NCBI GenBank assembly: GCA_947489445.1
Contig: CANLDN010000002.1
Coordinates: forward strand, 317,501-381,500
Direction of reading: 5' to 3'
Length of the DNA: 64,000 bases
Origin: an uncultured Paracoccaceae bacterium
Lineage (GTDB): Bacteria > Pseudomonadota > Alphaproteobacteria > Rhodobacterales > Rhodobacteraceae
Positions 9,038-17,844 of the stretch are shown here, in pieces. Within the stretch, counting starts at the first letter, position 1. Each line of letters opens with the position of its first letter. The notes below the pieces were generated by a model. It ran no database searches. It worked only from the letters and a program-made list of their open reading frames with translations, and had not been told where the DNA came from. Both the position numbers and the translations under genes were made by a program.

Positions 9038-10831
9038 ATGGACTATACCTGTCATATCGACGCTGATCTTCTGATCTGCACCCTGACGCCGGATCGTACA
9101 CTGACAGGCGCGGTTCTTTGTTTTTCAGGGATGGCGCCGCTGGCCCCCGTCGATGGTGGCACGTTGCAATACGCATTGGGCAGCTACACCGAAATCGCAC
9201 TGCCGGACGTGCCTGCTAATAGACCACATGTCGTGCGCTTCCGTTACACGGGCGGCTACACGCCCACGAACCGCGCGTGGATGCCACTTGGTCCCTATCT
9301 GCGGCATCAAGGTGACATCATCCCTTTGCCACCGGCCCCTGCGGGCAGACACCCACCAAAACGCGAAACGCGGCCACCTTTTGATGGCCTGCCGCTGGTG
9401 CCGCAACCCACCCGATGGACTCCAACTGGCGCGAGAACTGCTGACGTCGACGGCTTCGCCATCACCGGCGACGCATTGATTGCGGTCGCAGAACTCGCCA
9501 CGCGGCAGGATATGCGATTTGAGGGCGCATTCCCCGTAATCTTGATCACCGAAGACTTACCACCCGATGCCTATCGGCTAGTGATTAGCGAGGACAGCGT
9601 CACCATCGCCGCGGTTTCTTATGGCGGTCAGTTTTATGCCGGGATCACATTGCTGACTTTGCTCCAATATGGGTGTCTGCCCTGCGGAGAAATACATGAT
9701 CAGCCGAGGTTTGGCTGGCGCGGCCAGCATTTGGACACCGCCCGCCACTATTATGACCCCGCTTGCATCACGGCCTTGCTTGACCTGATGGCGCTTTTGA
9801 AATTGAACCGGTTTCATTGGCACTTTGCCGATGATGAAGCTTTCCGGATCGAACTTGATGCCCTGCCAGAGCTGGCTCAAAAGACAGCCCTGCGCGGCGA
9901 AGGTCAGGTCCTGCCTGCGCTGTTTGCCGGAAGCCCTTGTGAAGGTGGGGTGTATTCCAAGCAAACGGTACGCGCGATCATTGACCATGCCGCATCTATG
10001 AACATTGAAGTCCTTCCCGAGATTGAGACACCCGCCCACGCGCTTGCGCTGACGACGCTATACCCCGAAACGCGCGACCCCGAGGACAATGGCCTCGAGG
10101 CATCTGTACAAGGTTACCAGCGCAATGCACTGAACCCCGCGATGACCAAGACATGGGATATTTTGGAGACCATCATCAGTGAAATCAGCGACCTGTTCCC
10201 GTTTGATTGTCTGCATCTTGGCTGTGACGAACTCCCACAGGATACTTGGATGAGCAGCCCCCGCGCCCGCGCTCTGATGGCTGAGCATGGGTTGGCGACC
10301 ACGCAGGATCTACAAGGATGGACCATCGCGAAACTCGCAGCCTTTACAGCCACCAAATGCAAGCGCCCCGCCGCATGGGAAGAGGCTGCACAAGGGTCAA
10401 ACGGCGGTATTGGCAACAACGCCATCCTGTTCAGCTGGACCGGACAGGGGCCGGGGCTGGACGCTGCCCGGGCGGGGCATGACGTGGTCATGACGCCGGC
10501 GCAGCATGTCTATCTGGATATGGCCCATACCGATGACCCTGATGATTGGGGCGCAAGCTGGGCAGCCTTTGTCGATTTGCCTGATACTATCGCCTGGGAT
10601 CCAGTGCCCGATCCTGCCCTTTCCGACCGAATACTGGGGGTCCAGGGCGCATTTTGGTCCGAATTTACAACCGCCGACAGCCAAATATGGCCGATGCTAA
10701 TGCCGCGAATGTTGGGTATTGCGATGATGGCGTGGCAGTTCCAGCGCCCGGAATTAAACGTTCTTTATGCGCTATCTGACCGATATCGTGTTGATAATGA
10801 GAGCCACATCACAATCGGAGTTTTTACGTAA
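9038..10831 (+). CDS. Beta-N-acetylhexosaminidase, glycoside hydrolase family 20, no signal peptide
   Basis: This 597-residue enzyme starts one base after the regulator stop. A GH20b-like N-terminal domain precedes the TIM barrel, which begins at about residue 225 (FGWRGQHLDTARHYY). It has LNRFHWHFADDEAFRIELD and the catalytic Asp-Glu pair in LHLGCDELPQ, used for substrate-assisted cleavage of terminal GlcNAc or GalNAc. A late Trp-rich segment (GVQGAFWSEFTT) is typical of the active-site wall. No signal peptide is visible, so it probably acts in the cytosol on imported N-acetylated oligosaccharides such as chitobiose. That matches the ABC importer, ROK kinase and SIS enzymes next to it. Confidence 0.9.
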   Translation: MDYTCHIDADLLICTLTPDRTLTGAVLCFSGMAPLAPVDGGTLQYALGSYTEIALPDVPANRPHVVRFRYTGGYTPTNRAWMPLGPYLRHQGDIIPLPPAPAGRHPPKRETRPPFDGLPLVPQPTRWTPTGARTADVDGFAITGDALIAVAELATRQDMRFEGAFPVILITEDLPPDAYRLVISEDSVTIAAVSYGGQFYAGITLLTLLQYGCLPCGEIHDQPRFGWRGQHLDTARHYYDPACITALLDLMALLKLNRFHWHFADDEAFRIELDALPELAQKTALRGEGQVLPALFAGSPCEGGVYSKQTVRAIIDHAASMNIEVLPEIETPAHALALTTLYPETRDPEDNGLEASVQGYQRNALNPAMTKTWDILETIISEISDLFPFDCLHLGCDELPQDTWMSSPRARALMAEHGLATTQDLQGWTIAKLAAFTATKCKRPAAWEEAAQGSNGGIGNNAILFSWTGQGPGLDAARAGHDVVMTPAQHVYLDMAHTDDPDDWGASWAAFVDLPDTIAWDPVPDPALSDRILGVQGAFWSEFTTADSQIWPMLMPRMLGIAMMAWQFQRPELNVLYALSDRYRVDNESHITIGVFT

Positions 10832-10954
10832 CGGGAGCAGCTTACCCAGCGATGGTTCCTTGGCCCGATCGTTGGAAGTGAATGCCGTACTAGCATCGCC
10901 GGCATGTTCGTTCAATTACCTGAGCAGATTGCTGCAGCGAGACGCTAAGAATTC

Positions 10955-11062
10955 CGACGCCGAAACTACACCGGAATTGGGTGTATCGCGGCGTCCGGTC
11001 CGCGACGCTTATAGTCGTCTTGCCAAACTCGATCTCTTGCTCGGCTTCCCGCAGTGCGCAAA
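10955..11062 (+). pseudogene. Remnant of a GntR (FadR/FCD type) regulator in a gene-poor boundary
   Basis: Within the 714-bp interval 10832-11545 no intact gene is convincing. One plus-strand frame reads ELGVSRRPVRDAYSRLAKLDLL, close to the winged-helix core of FadR-type GntR regulators (LGVSRTPVREALRRLEAEGL). It has no C-terminal domain and no proper start, so it looks like a decayed fragment. The rest of the interval is AT-rich from about 11340 and contains nothing else recognised. It marks the left edge of the secretion island. Confidence 0.4.
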
Positions 11063-11545
11063 AGAGGTGCGGTGCATTTCAATTCGCTGGTTTAGGACGT
11101 AATGAAACGAACCTCGGAACATGAGCATCGGCATGGTGACACCAATCCATAAACTGAAATGATCTCAGATTATACTTTCCAACTCGGTCAAGAGTGGGGG
11201 CTACCATATCAGGTAGCAAATTCGGATTGGAACTGTTGCTAAACGCTTCGACAAGGTGGTTGGCGGAGGCGCTAAGCGTGCCAGCCCAACGCATCAAAAA
11301 AAATCAAACCAAGTGCGAGTCTGTAAGAAAGCATACCGTTTGATCCGCACATACTTGGGCTGTTTACCAATTTCTTTTTATACAAAAAGAAAAATATATC
11401 ATATTAATCAATGAGATAAGATACTTTTTCCAAAAATCAACATTAGCTGATTTCGTCAGACTGATGAAAGGTGACGATCGCAATACTCAATCATCAAGCG
11501 GGCTCGAAGTCGATGTCCGAGCCAAACGGAAACAAGGATCTTATC

Positions 11546-11734
11546 ATGACGAAAATAGGTGAAACATCCGCAGTCGGCCAAAACGCAAACGCTGCAAACA
11601 ATACTGAAACGTCCGGAAATGGATCTGCCGAAGATTCGGCAGCGCAATTTGAACAGTTGATGGCAATCAACCTTGGCGTTCTCTTCGGCGGCCGCATCAT
11701 GTCTTCAGGGCAAGAGGCTTTTAAAGAGATCTAA
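11546..11734 (+). CDS. Small polar protein of 62 residues, possible secreted T3SS component
   Basis: The ATG at 11546 has AAGGA eight bases upstream and is preferred over in-frame ATGs at 11471 and 11513. The product starts MTKIGETSAVGQ, is Asn/Ser/Thr/Gly-rich for 35 residues, and ends with an amphipathic stretch (QFEQLMAINLGVLFGG, then RIMSSGQEAFKEI). A disordered polar N-terminus with a short C-terminal helix resembles T3SS needle/rod-type substrates in size and layout, but no family match is claimed. A degenerate GTCAG-N6-GAAAG pair lies at 11455-11470 upstream. It precedes the 654-residue secreted-type protein by 55 bp. Confidence 0.45.
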   Translation: MTKIGETSAVGQNANAANNTETSGNGSAEDSAAQFEQLMAINLGVLFGGRIMSSGQEAFKEI

Positions 11735-11789
11735 TGTGAAAAACGATCTGATTTATGATCGAAGAAGTAAGTCTAGGAAGGAATATGTT

Positions 11790-13754
11790 ATGACGGTCAA
11801 TCTTGACAATGTAACCCGCGGAGTAAGCTCCGTTGAATCTGAGGGTCAAACGTTTGAGGCAACAAACAAGACCTTTGCCAAGCTAAACAATTTGGCAAAC
11901 AACGTAATGGAAAATGCTGACGGCGTCGGCGACACGTTCGGACGAAAGGCTGATGATGCATCTTTCTATATCGCTGCGCGCGGTCTGAGGAAGGCCGTTG
12001 CTGATATGACCTTGGATGCAGCTCGAACCTCTGACCCAAATGCACTCAATCAAAACATGGTCAACTACCTCCGCAACTTGGAGTCGGCACTTGTTCAGCC
12101 GCTGAACACCAATTCTCTCAGCGGTAAGGCATCTACCGACTATGTCTTGAGCCTAGCGCGTGGCCTCGATGATCTGACGGACCCCGTCGCGGACAAATTT
12201 GTGACTCAATCCTCAGATTCGGGTTCAAACGGTTCTGGTGGGATCAATATGTCTGACGCGAAGTCGGCACTTGATGTAGTAGATACTGAGACGACCTCTG
12301 CCGGTAAAGCGAGCGCCTTGTCTGATGCCATTGGCAAGATTGTTAGTGCGCTCAGCGGCGGAGGCGACGGGGGAGTGCCTGGCGATGGTGGATCAGGCAC
12401 TCCTTCGACTGATGATGGTACGATCACCGGCGGAAGCGGTGACGACACCGGTGTCGGCGGTTCCGGCGATGATCAGCTGACGGGTCAGATGATTGGTGTC
12501 GATGTCGTTTACCCTGACGCTAAAGATCCCCTGACTGTCCAAGTCTTTGACGAGAAGACTGGTGAATGGATGGATATCGATACAAAGGCGAAGGGTAAGG
12601 GCAATAAGGGTGGACGAGATCTGGCGGATTTCGAATTTAACGACGATTTGTCCAACCTTCAGGTCCGTCTTCTGAACAACAATACTGGACAAGTCATTGA
12701 CAAAAGCACGGAGCAAATGCGGAGCTCCCGGCTGGCGGATGGCAGCATTGAGTTCAGGTTTGAAGATCGCCGGAATGGTGACAACGATTTCAACGATGCT
12801 GTGGTTACCTTCAAGGTCACCGATGAGGGTACAGTCTCAGGTGGAAGTGGAAGCGATGATAACCCTGGCGGCTCTGGCGACGATCAGATCGACGACGATA
12901 CACCAATATTCGAGCCAAAGACGCAAATCGTAACTGATACGTTCGAAGGCAACGACCTGCTTGGGAAGCTGAACGCGGACGGTCAGGCCCTAGTCGGTGA
13001 ATTTGGCGAAGGCGAAGATCAGGGAATTGGCATCAAAAGTGGCAAGGAAGGTGATGACAAGGATGAGGTCGATGCCGTCGATGGAGAGCTGATCTTTAAC
13101 GCTGGCGTCAATGCAGAAGGCGGCGAAGTCTTTGTGCGTGACCTTTGGGCCAATAAAGGTGGCAAGGGCCAGGAAGTTATGAACATCAATGTTTATAAAG
13201 ATGGCGAACTTGTCGATACGATCCAGGTGAACGGGAATGCGAACGGTGACCAGAAGATCAGAATTGATCAGCCATTTGATCAGCTTGGCTTTGAGGTCAA
13301 TACCGACAAAGGCGATCCTGCCGGGAACTTCTCGATCGCTTCGGTATCGGTAGATCGCCAAGAGGCTGTTTCCGAAATTCCGCTGGTTTACAATCCAGAT
13401 CTGGAAATCGACTTTGATGCATCAAGCCTAGATGCACTGATCATGGGGCTGAACATGCTGTCAGATGCGATTGATAAATCCGACGCCAGCGAAGTCGAAC
13501 AGCTAGACCTGATGGATGTAATCGGAGACGCGCTTCAGATCATTGTGGATGAGATCGAAGGCGACGCGCAAGGCGAACCCACGATGACCTTTGGCTCGAT
13601 CGTGGAGTTGTTGAACAAGCTGCAAACGCTTGTTGCAGATACGGGTACAGTCATTCCGAATAACAGCGGCGTAGCCTCTGCCCTAGACAGCGTCAAAGAC
13701 GGTGTTGCCGAAATTCAAGCTGAAGTTAACAGCTTGAACAACGGGGACGATTAA
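11790..13754 (+). CDS. Large acidic protein with DUF4114-like domain, putative T3SS tip/secreted protein
   Basis: The start at 11790 follows GGAAGG and gives 654 residues. Layout: an alpha-helical region (about 15-185); a Gly/Ser/Asp linker (186-230); a beta domain (231-345) ending in FRFEDRRNGDNDFNDAVVTF, the DUF4114 signature with calcium-type acidic residues; a second linker; a second beta-rich domain (373-523); and a helical C-terminus (543-650). There is no signal peptide or membrane helix. Helical ends around a central insert recall needle-tip proteins (LcrV, IpaD), an analogy in layout only. Its position before sctD and between two small polar proteins suggests an exported substrate. 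It could also be an adhesin-like effector. Confidence 0.55.
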   Translation: MTVNLDNVTRGVSSVESEGQTFEATNKTFAKLNNLANNVMENADGVGDTFGRKADDASFYIAARGLRKAVADMTLDAARTSDPNALNQNMVNYLRNLESALVQPLNTNSLSGKASTDYVLSLARGLDDLTDPVADKFVTQSSDSGSNGSGGINMSDAKSALDVVDTETTSAGKASALSDAIGKIVSALSGGGDGGVPGDGGSGTPSTDDGTITGGSGDDTGVGGSGDDQLTGQMIGVDVVYPDAKDPLTVQVFDEKTGEWMDIDTKAKGKGNKGGRDLADFEFNDDLSNLQVRLLNNNTGQVIDKSTEQMRSSRLADGSIEFRFEDRRNGDNDFNDAVVTFKVTDEGTVSGGSGSDDNPGGSGDDQIDDDTPIFEPKTQIVTDTFEGNDLLGKLNADGQALVGEFGEGEDQGIGIKSGKEGDDKDEVDAVDGELIFNAGVNAEGGEVFVRDLWANKGGKGQEVMNINVYKDGELVDTIQVNGNANGDQKIRIDQPFDQLGFEVNTDKGDPAGNFSIASVSVDRQEAVSEIPLVYNPDLEIDFDASSLDALIMGLNMLSDAIDKSDASEVEQLDLMDVIGDALQIIVDEIEGDAQGEPTMTFGSIVELLNKLQTLVADTGTVIPNNSGVASALDSVKDGVAEIQAEVNSLNNGDD

Positions 13755-13802
13755 GTCCCCAACAAGAAACAATCAAACCACCATCAACAGAAGGAAGAAA
13801 AT

Positions 13803-13997
13803 ATGACTACTTCATCAACAACACCTGGCCAGCTGGACGGCAAAACCGAAACACCATCAGGAGGTGGTGTGGACGAACAAATTGCAAAGTACCAGGCCGC
13901 AGCAGACGAAGCGCTGGCGAAGCAAAACAAGTTCACGATTGCAAAGCTCGAATCAGACACCAAACTGGGCATCGGTAAGCAAAGACCGCAGTTCTAA
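13803..13997 (+). CDS. Small protein of 64 residues, needle-protein candidate
   Basis: GAAGGAAG lies 8-15 bases before the ATG. The product begins MTTSSTTPGQ, then has a single likely helix (DEQIAKYQAAADEALAKQNK) and ends GIGKQRPQF. It has no Cys, signal peptide or membrane segment. SctF needle subunits are about 80 residues with a helical hairpin and often end in QKF or QNF, so size and C-terminus are suggestive but not diagnostic. It is followed at once by a strong terminator, so it ends the first transcription unit and could be abundantly expressed. Confidence 0.45.
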   Translation: MTTSSTTPGQLDGKTETPSGGGVDEQIAKYQAAADEALAKQNKFTIAKLESDTKLGIGKQRPQF

Positions 13998-14011
13998 AAC
14001 AAAAAAAGAAG

Positions 14012-14042
14012 CACGACGGGCTGGCCCCGTCGTGTTTCGTTC
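14012..14042 (+). terminator. Rho-independent terminator after the 64-residue protein gene
   Basis: CACGACGGG (14012-14020) pairs perfectly with CCCGTCGTG (14026-14034) around a five-base loop and is followed by TTTCGTTCTT. It separates the three-gene putative secreted-protein unit from sctD. Confidence 0.8.
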
Positions 14043-14084
14043 TTCGCACAATTTGCACCACCATTCGCCAAGCGAGCAAAACAG

Positions 14085-14993
14085 ATGCTGACAACCACCA
14101 AACTCACTGTAAAAAATGGCCGACATGCAGGCGCAAGCCTAGTTTTGAAACAGCAAACCTATGTGGCGGGCTCCGGTAAAGACACCGACATAATTCTGTT
14201 TGAGGACAAGTTGCTTCCCCATCATTGCAAGTTTGACGTCTCTGAAAAGAAAGTGACGATCACCGCTATAGAAGGGGCGGTCGATATCCCTGGTCAGGGC
14301 ACTATCGAGCCCGGATATTCTGCCAAAATAGCATCGACGACGGACATTGTTCTTGGGGAGACAGAGGTTACGCTTCAGTTGGAGCATGACAGCACGCTAA
14401 TTCCAGGCGGTAAGATTTTGTCTGTAGCATTAGGATGCATCTGTGCTGCAATGCTGACCCTCGAGCTTGTGCAGTCTGATCAGTCGATCGCATCGCAGGT
14501 CGTTGATGAGCAGCCGAAGACGCTGGCGCAGTTATCTGCGCCTGAGGAGACTGCGGCCCCCGTTGAAGCATCGATGGCAACAGAAGTCTCCAGACATTTG
14601 GCAGACAATAGCCTCGATAACATTACCTTGGATTTTCAAGAAAATTCCATTCAGTTAAGCGGTAGCATCGACGAAGATAAACGACCCGAGTTTCAGACAT
14701 TCCAGACGTGGTTCGACACAAATTATCCCGGCCACGTTTTGCGGGCGAGCAATGTCATTGTCCGACCCTCTCCGGAGCAGAGCCCCCAAGCTCCTGTTAT
14801 CCAGTCGGTTTGGCATATGGGTCGCTCCTATTTGGTCAGTGGTAATGTACGCTACTATAGAGATGATATGCTGCCGAATGGATGGCGCGTGGACAGCATC
14901 AATCTGAGAAGCGTCGACTTCACATACCGCGAACGAGAATTTCGCGTGCAACTCGTTCCTGAGCCCGTCCATGACCTTCTGGCGCTGAAATGA
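14085..14993 (+). CDS. sctD: T3SS inner-membrane ring protein SctD (YscD family)
   Basis: This 302-residue protein has the SctD plan. Residues 1-100 form an N-terminal cytoplasmic FHA-like domain (LTVKNGRHAGASLVL, then AGSGKDTDIILFEDKLLPHHC). A single transmembrane helix lies near 110-128. The periplasmic part has a BON/ring-building domain (ITLDFQENSIQLSGSIDED). SctD forms the outer ring of the inner-membrane base with SctJ and recruits the SctK/SctQ sorting platform. At 302 residues it is shorter than YscD (about 420), implying fewer periplasmic ring domains. It overlaps sctX by 4 nt. Confidence 0.8.
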   Translation: MLTTTKLTVKNGRHAGASLVLKQQTYVAGSGKDTDIILFEDKLLPHHCKFDVSEKKVTITAIEGAVDIPGQGTIEPGYSAKIASTTDIVLGETEVTLQLEHDSTLIPGGKILSVALGCICAAMLTLELVQSDQSIASQVVDEQPKTLAQLSAPEETAAPVEASMATEVSRHLADNSLDNITLDFQENSIQLSGSIDEDKRPEFQTFQTWFDTNYPGHVLRASNVIVRPSPEQSPQAPVIQSVWHMGRSYLVSGNVRYYRDDMLPNGWRVDSINLRSVDFTYREREFRVQLVPEPVHDLLALK

Positions 14994-15358
14994 AGCTCGG
15001 TTCGAGTTCCAACAAGGCAGCAATCGGAGGACTCCGGCCGCCGGATTTGCGTGCACGGCAAGTCTTTGATGAGTTTGAGGAGCTTGCTCCTCAAGTTGAA
15101 CTGGATTCTAGGTTCAAACCGCAAGAACATAGGTCCGTCGAAGCGCCCGCTGTCGAGAAAATCGGTCAAATTGATCTGATTGCTGAGCAGCGGATCAGCG
15201 TCGGGGTCATGCGTCAGGAGTTGTCTAAGCTTATCGAAAAGCTGATGGAGCAATCTGATTTGTCGCGAAACGACAGAATTGCGATTTGGGTGCTGCGATC
15301 TGAACTACGAAAGCTAAATGCTTTGGACGGCTTCATGAGCGGATTTATTAGAGGATGA
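14990..15358 (+). CDS. sctX: T3SS accessory protein SctX (YscX-like)
   Basis: This 122-residue soluble protein has a polar N-terminus and two predicted helices in the C-terminal half (VGVMRQELSKLIEKLMEQ, then NDRIAIWVLRSELRKLNALD). YscX of Yersinia is also 122 residues and, as here, is encoded immediately before sctY and sctV. In the Ysc family SctX is an early export substrate that binds SctY and docks on SctV. The call rests on length, gene order and helix layout rather than on strong residue identity. It overlaps sctD by 4 nt and lies 3 bp before sctY. Confidence 0.6.
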   Translation: MKLGSSSNKAAIGGLRPPDLRARQVFDEFEELAPQVELDSRFKPQEHRSVEAPAVEKIGQIDLIAEQRISVGVMRQELSKLIEKLMEQSDLSRNDRIAIWVLRSELRKLNALDGFMSGFIRG

Positions 15359-15361
15359 CCA

Positions 15362-15721
15362 ATGACTGAAGCCCAAAAAGACATTCTTCTAATGCTGGCC
15401 AATGTCTATCTTGAGGTTGGCAGGCCGAAACGCGCCCTCATGATTTTGATGCCACTTGCAAAGCTGGAACCTAACAATGTCCCACTCGGCAGAATTGCTC
15501 TTCAGGCTTATCTGAAGCTGGGTGATTTTGAGCGATCTATCGGCATTGTCGATCGGTTGGTCGAGCATGAGTTTTCGTCGGCTGAGCTAGCATTTGCCTT
15601 GGCTATGCAAAGCCGGGCGCTTTCGGGACTTGGAAGAAAGGAAGCAGCCGAATTAGCTTGGATGGAATGTGTCGCTTTGTGCAGAGTATCTGATCTGGAT
15701 GTGATGGAGTATGCGATATGA
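15362..15721 (+). CDS. sctY: T3SS TPR chaperone SctY (YscY-like)
   Basis: The 119-residue product consists of about three tetratricopeptide-like helical pairs (LANVYLEVGRPKRALMIL, then LQAYLKLGDFERSIGIVDRL). YscY, of similar size, is the TPR chaperone of SctX and links it to the export gate. Position between sctX and sctV, with a 4-nt overlap into sctV, supports this. By sequence alone it could be any small TPR chaperone. The operon context decides the call. Confidence 0.65.
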   Translation: MTEAQKDILLMLANVYLEVGRPKRALMILMPLAKLEPNNVPLGRIALQAYLKLGDFERSIGIVDRLVEHEFSSAELAFALAMQSRALSGLGRKEAAELAWMECVALCRVSDLDVMEYAI

Positions 15722-17844
15722 GATCAATTCTAAGTCGAATTCCACAGGCGAAAGATCTTTCCATCAGCATACTTCTATTCATGGTCATCCTGCTGATGAT
15801 TTTGCCAATGCCTACTGTTGTGGTCGATGGCTTGATCGGTTTGAACTTCGGTATTGCAATCTTGCTCTTGATGACCGGTATATATCTGGCAACACCGCTT
15901 TCATTATCATCCCTACCTGGCATTATTCTAATATCGACGATTTTTAGATTATCGCTCTCAATTACCACGACCCGCCTCATCTTGGCGGAAGGTGACGCGG
16001 GAAGTATCGTTGAAACTTTTGGATCAATCGTAGTCGCCGGTAATGTTGTCGTCGGCATGGTTGTATTTTTTATTATCACCATCGTCCAATTCATCGTCAT
16101 CGCGAAGGGCGCAGAACGCATCGCGGAAGTTGGCGCTCGCTTCACACTTGATGCTTTGCCTGGAAAGCAGATGGCTATCGACGCAGAGCTTCGTAACGGT
16201 GATATCGACAATGTAGAGGCTGGGCAGCGCAGAAGACATCTGGAGCGGGAAAGTCAGTTCTTCGGTGCCATGGATGGGGCGATGAAGTTTGTGAAGGGCG
16301 ACGCGATTGCCGGCCTGATCATTATTCTGGTAAACTTGATCGGCGGTTTGATTATTGGTGTAGCTCAACTGGGAATGCCCTTTGGTGAAGCGGCTGCAAA
16401 GTACTCTCTTTTGACGGTTGGGGACGCACTGATATCCCAGATCCCTGCGCTTTTGATGTCGATTACGGCAGCAATCATCGTCACACGCGTCCGAGGGGAG
16501 GAGCAGCGCAACTTGGGTGCTGATATTATCTCTCAAGTTTCATCTGACTTGCGTGCTTTGCGTCTTGCGGGAGTTGCGTTGATAATCATGGGCGTTCTTC
16601 CTGGGTTCCCGACGATCTTGCTTGTTGCATTGGGTTTGATTTTCATAGCGGCAAGCTACGCGGATGCCATCAAAGCGAGGGTTTTTGGTGCAGAAAAACT
16701 GGACCAGAATGACCAACCTGAGACCTATGAATTGGAAAGCAACGAGCTGCCACCGACTGATGAGTCGCAGGTCGTCCTACAGCTGTCGGCGGAGCTATTT
16801 GCGCTGTACTCAACAACAGACCTTATTAGCAAGTTGGACCAGTTGGCGTCGAATGTCTCTCAGCGAACTGGGTTGCAAGCTTGCTCCATTACAGCGGAAA
16901 AAGTCGAAAACTTGGATCCAGACCAGTTTCGGTTAATGATAGATTCCTCACCAACGCTGTGGTCCACATCGCAAAAAGATCAATTGATACTGGACGATGT
17001 ATCTGACGTACTTAAAACTTACGGAATTCCCTATCGTGGTGTGAAAACGGCGCTGTGGCTGCACAAGCTCGAGGTTAGTGAGGAGTTCACTGACAAACTG
17101 ACGGAGTTGGGTCTGACTTTCCTTCATCAAGAGGAATGGGTTATGGAACAGTCCGAAGACTGTCTTGTACAGAATATCTCATCTTTGATTGGTTTACAGG
17201 AAACAAGAGATATACTTGCGGCCATGGAAGAAAGCTATCCTGTACTCATTGCCGAGCTTATGAAGCTTCTTTCAATTCAAAAAGTAACCGAAGTATTCCG
17301 TCGCTTACTTGAAGAGAAAGTCCCACTTTCTAATAAACGAAAGATATTAGAGGCATTGGTCGAATGGGCGCCAACTGATACAACCGGGTTAGCATTGACC
17401 GAGTACTGTCGAATGGCATTGAAGCAGCAACTATGCGAAATTGTGGCCGGTAAATCTCGAGCTATCTCTGCCATAGTTATTGAGCGTGATACAGAGGATA
17501 TATTGCGTTCCACTCTTCGTGAAACAAATATTGGAACCTACCTTGTTTTGAGTGAAGATCAATCGGCAGCATTCCTATCGCTAATTCGCGAACAGATAGC
17601 AATATTGTCGCCGAAGCAAATGGAGCCCGTGATACTTACATCAATGGATATTCGACGCCACGTAAAAGTTTTTTTGACACGGAACTCTGTTGATATTACG
17701 GTACTATCATTTCAAGAGCTAAGCGATGACTACACCGTGGTGCCATGCAGCACACTTTCCCTAAGGACGATAAAGAATAGATTCCGAGACGAGATTGTTT
17801 CGGAGAATGCTGAACTCGAAGGATCTTCAATTAGTGAAGAGTAG
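15718..17844 (+). CDS. sctV: T3SS export gate protein SctV (YscV/FlhA family)
   Basis: This 708-residue protein has a membrane half (about residues 15-320) with some eight helices and a cytosolic half that forms the nonameric gate ring. The FHIPEP-type motif is exact (RFTLDALPGKQMAIDAELRN), along with TIFRLSLSITTTRLIL in the second helix region. SctV uses proton flux and binds chaperone-substrate complexes beneath the export apparatus. It overlaps sctY by 4 nt and closes the sctD-X-Y-V unit. The second half of the gene is clearly AT-richer than the flanking housekeeping DNA. Confidence 0.95.
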   Translation: MRSILSRIPQAKDLSISILLFMVILLMILPMPTVVVDGLIGLNFGIAILLLMTGIYLATPLSLSSLPGIILISTIFRLSLSITTTRLILAEGDAGSIVETFGSIVVAGNVVVGMVVFFIITIVQFIVIAKGAERIAEVGARFTLDALPGKQMAIDAELRNGDIDNVEAGQRRRHLERESQFFGAMDGAMKFVKGDAIAGLIIILVNLIGGLIIGVAQLGMPFGEAAAKYSLLTVGDALISQIPALLMSITAAIIVTRVRGEEQRNLGADIISQVSSDLRALRLAGVALIIMGVLPGFPTILLVALGLIFIAASYADAIKARVFGAEKLDQNDQPETYELESNELPPTDESQVVLQLSAELFALYSTTDLISKLDQLASNVSQRTGLQACSITAEKVENLDPDQFRLMIDSSPTLWSTSQKDQLILDDVSDVLKTYGIPYRGVKTALWLHKLEVSEEFTDKLTELGLTFLHQEEWVMEQSEDCLVQNISSLIGLQETRDILAAMEESYPVLIAELMKLLSIQKVTEVFRRLLEEKVPLSNKRKILEALVEWAPTDTTGLALTEYCRMALKQQLCEIVAGKSRAISAIVIERDTEDILRSTLRETNIGTYLVLSEDQSAAFLSLIREQIAILSPKQMEPVILTSMDIRRHVKVFLTRNSVDITVLSFQELSDDYTVVPCSTLSLRTIKNRFRDEIVSENAELEGSSISEE

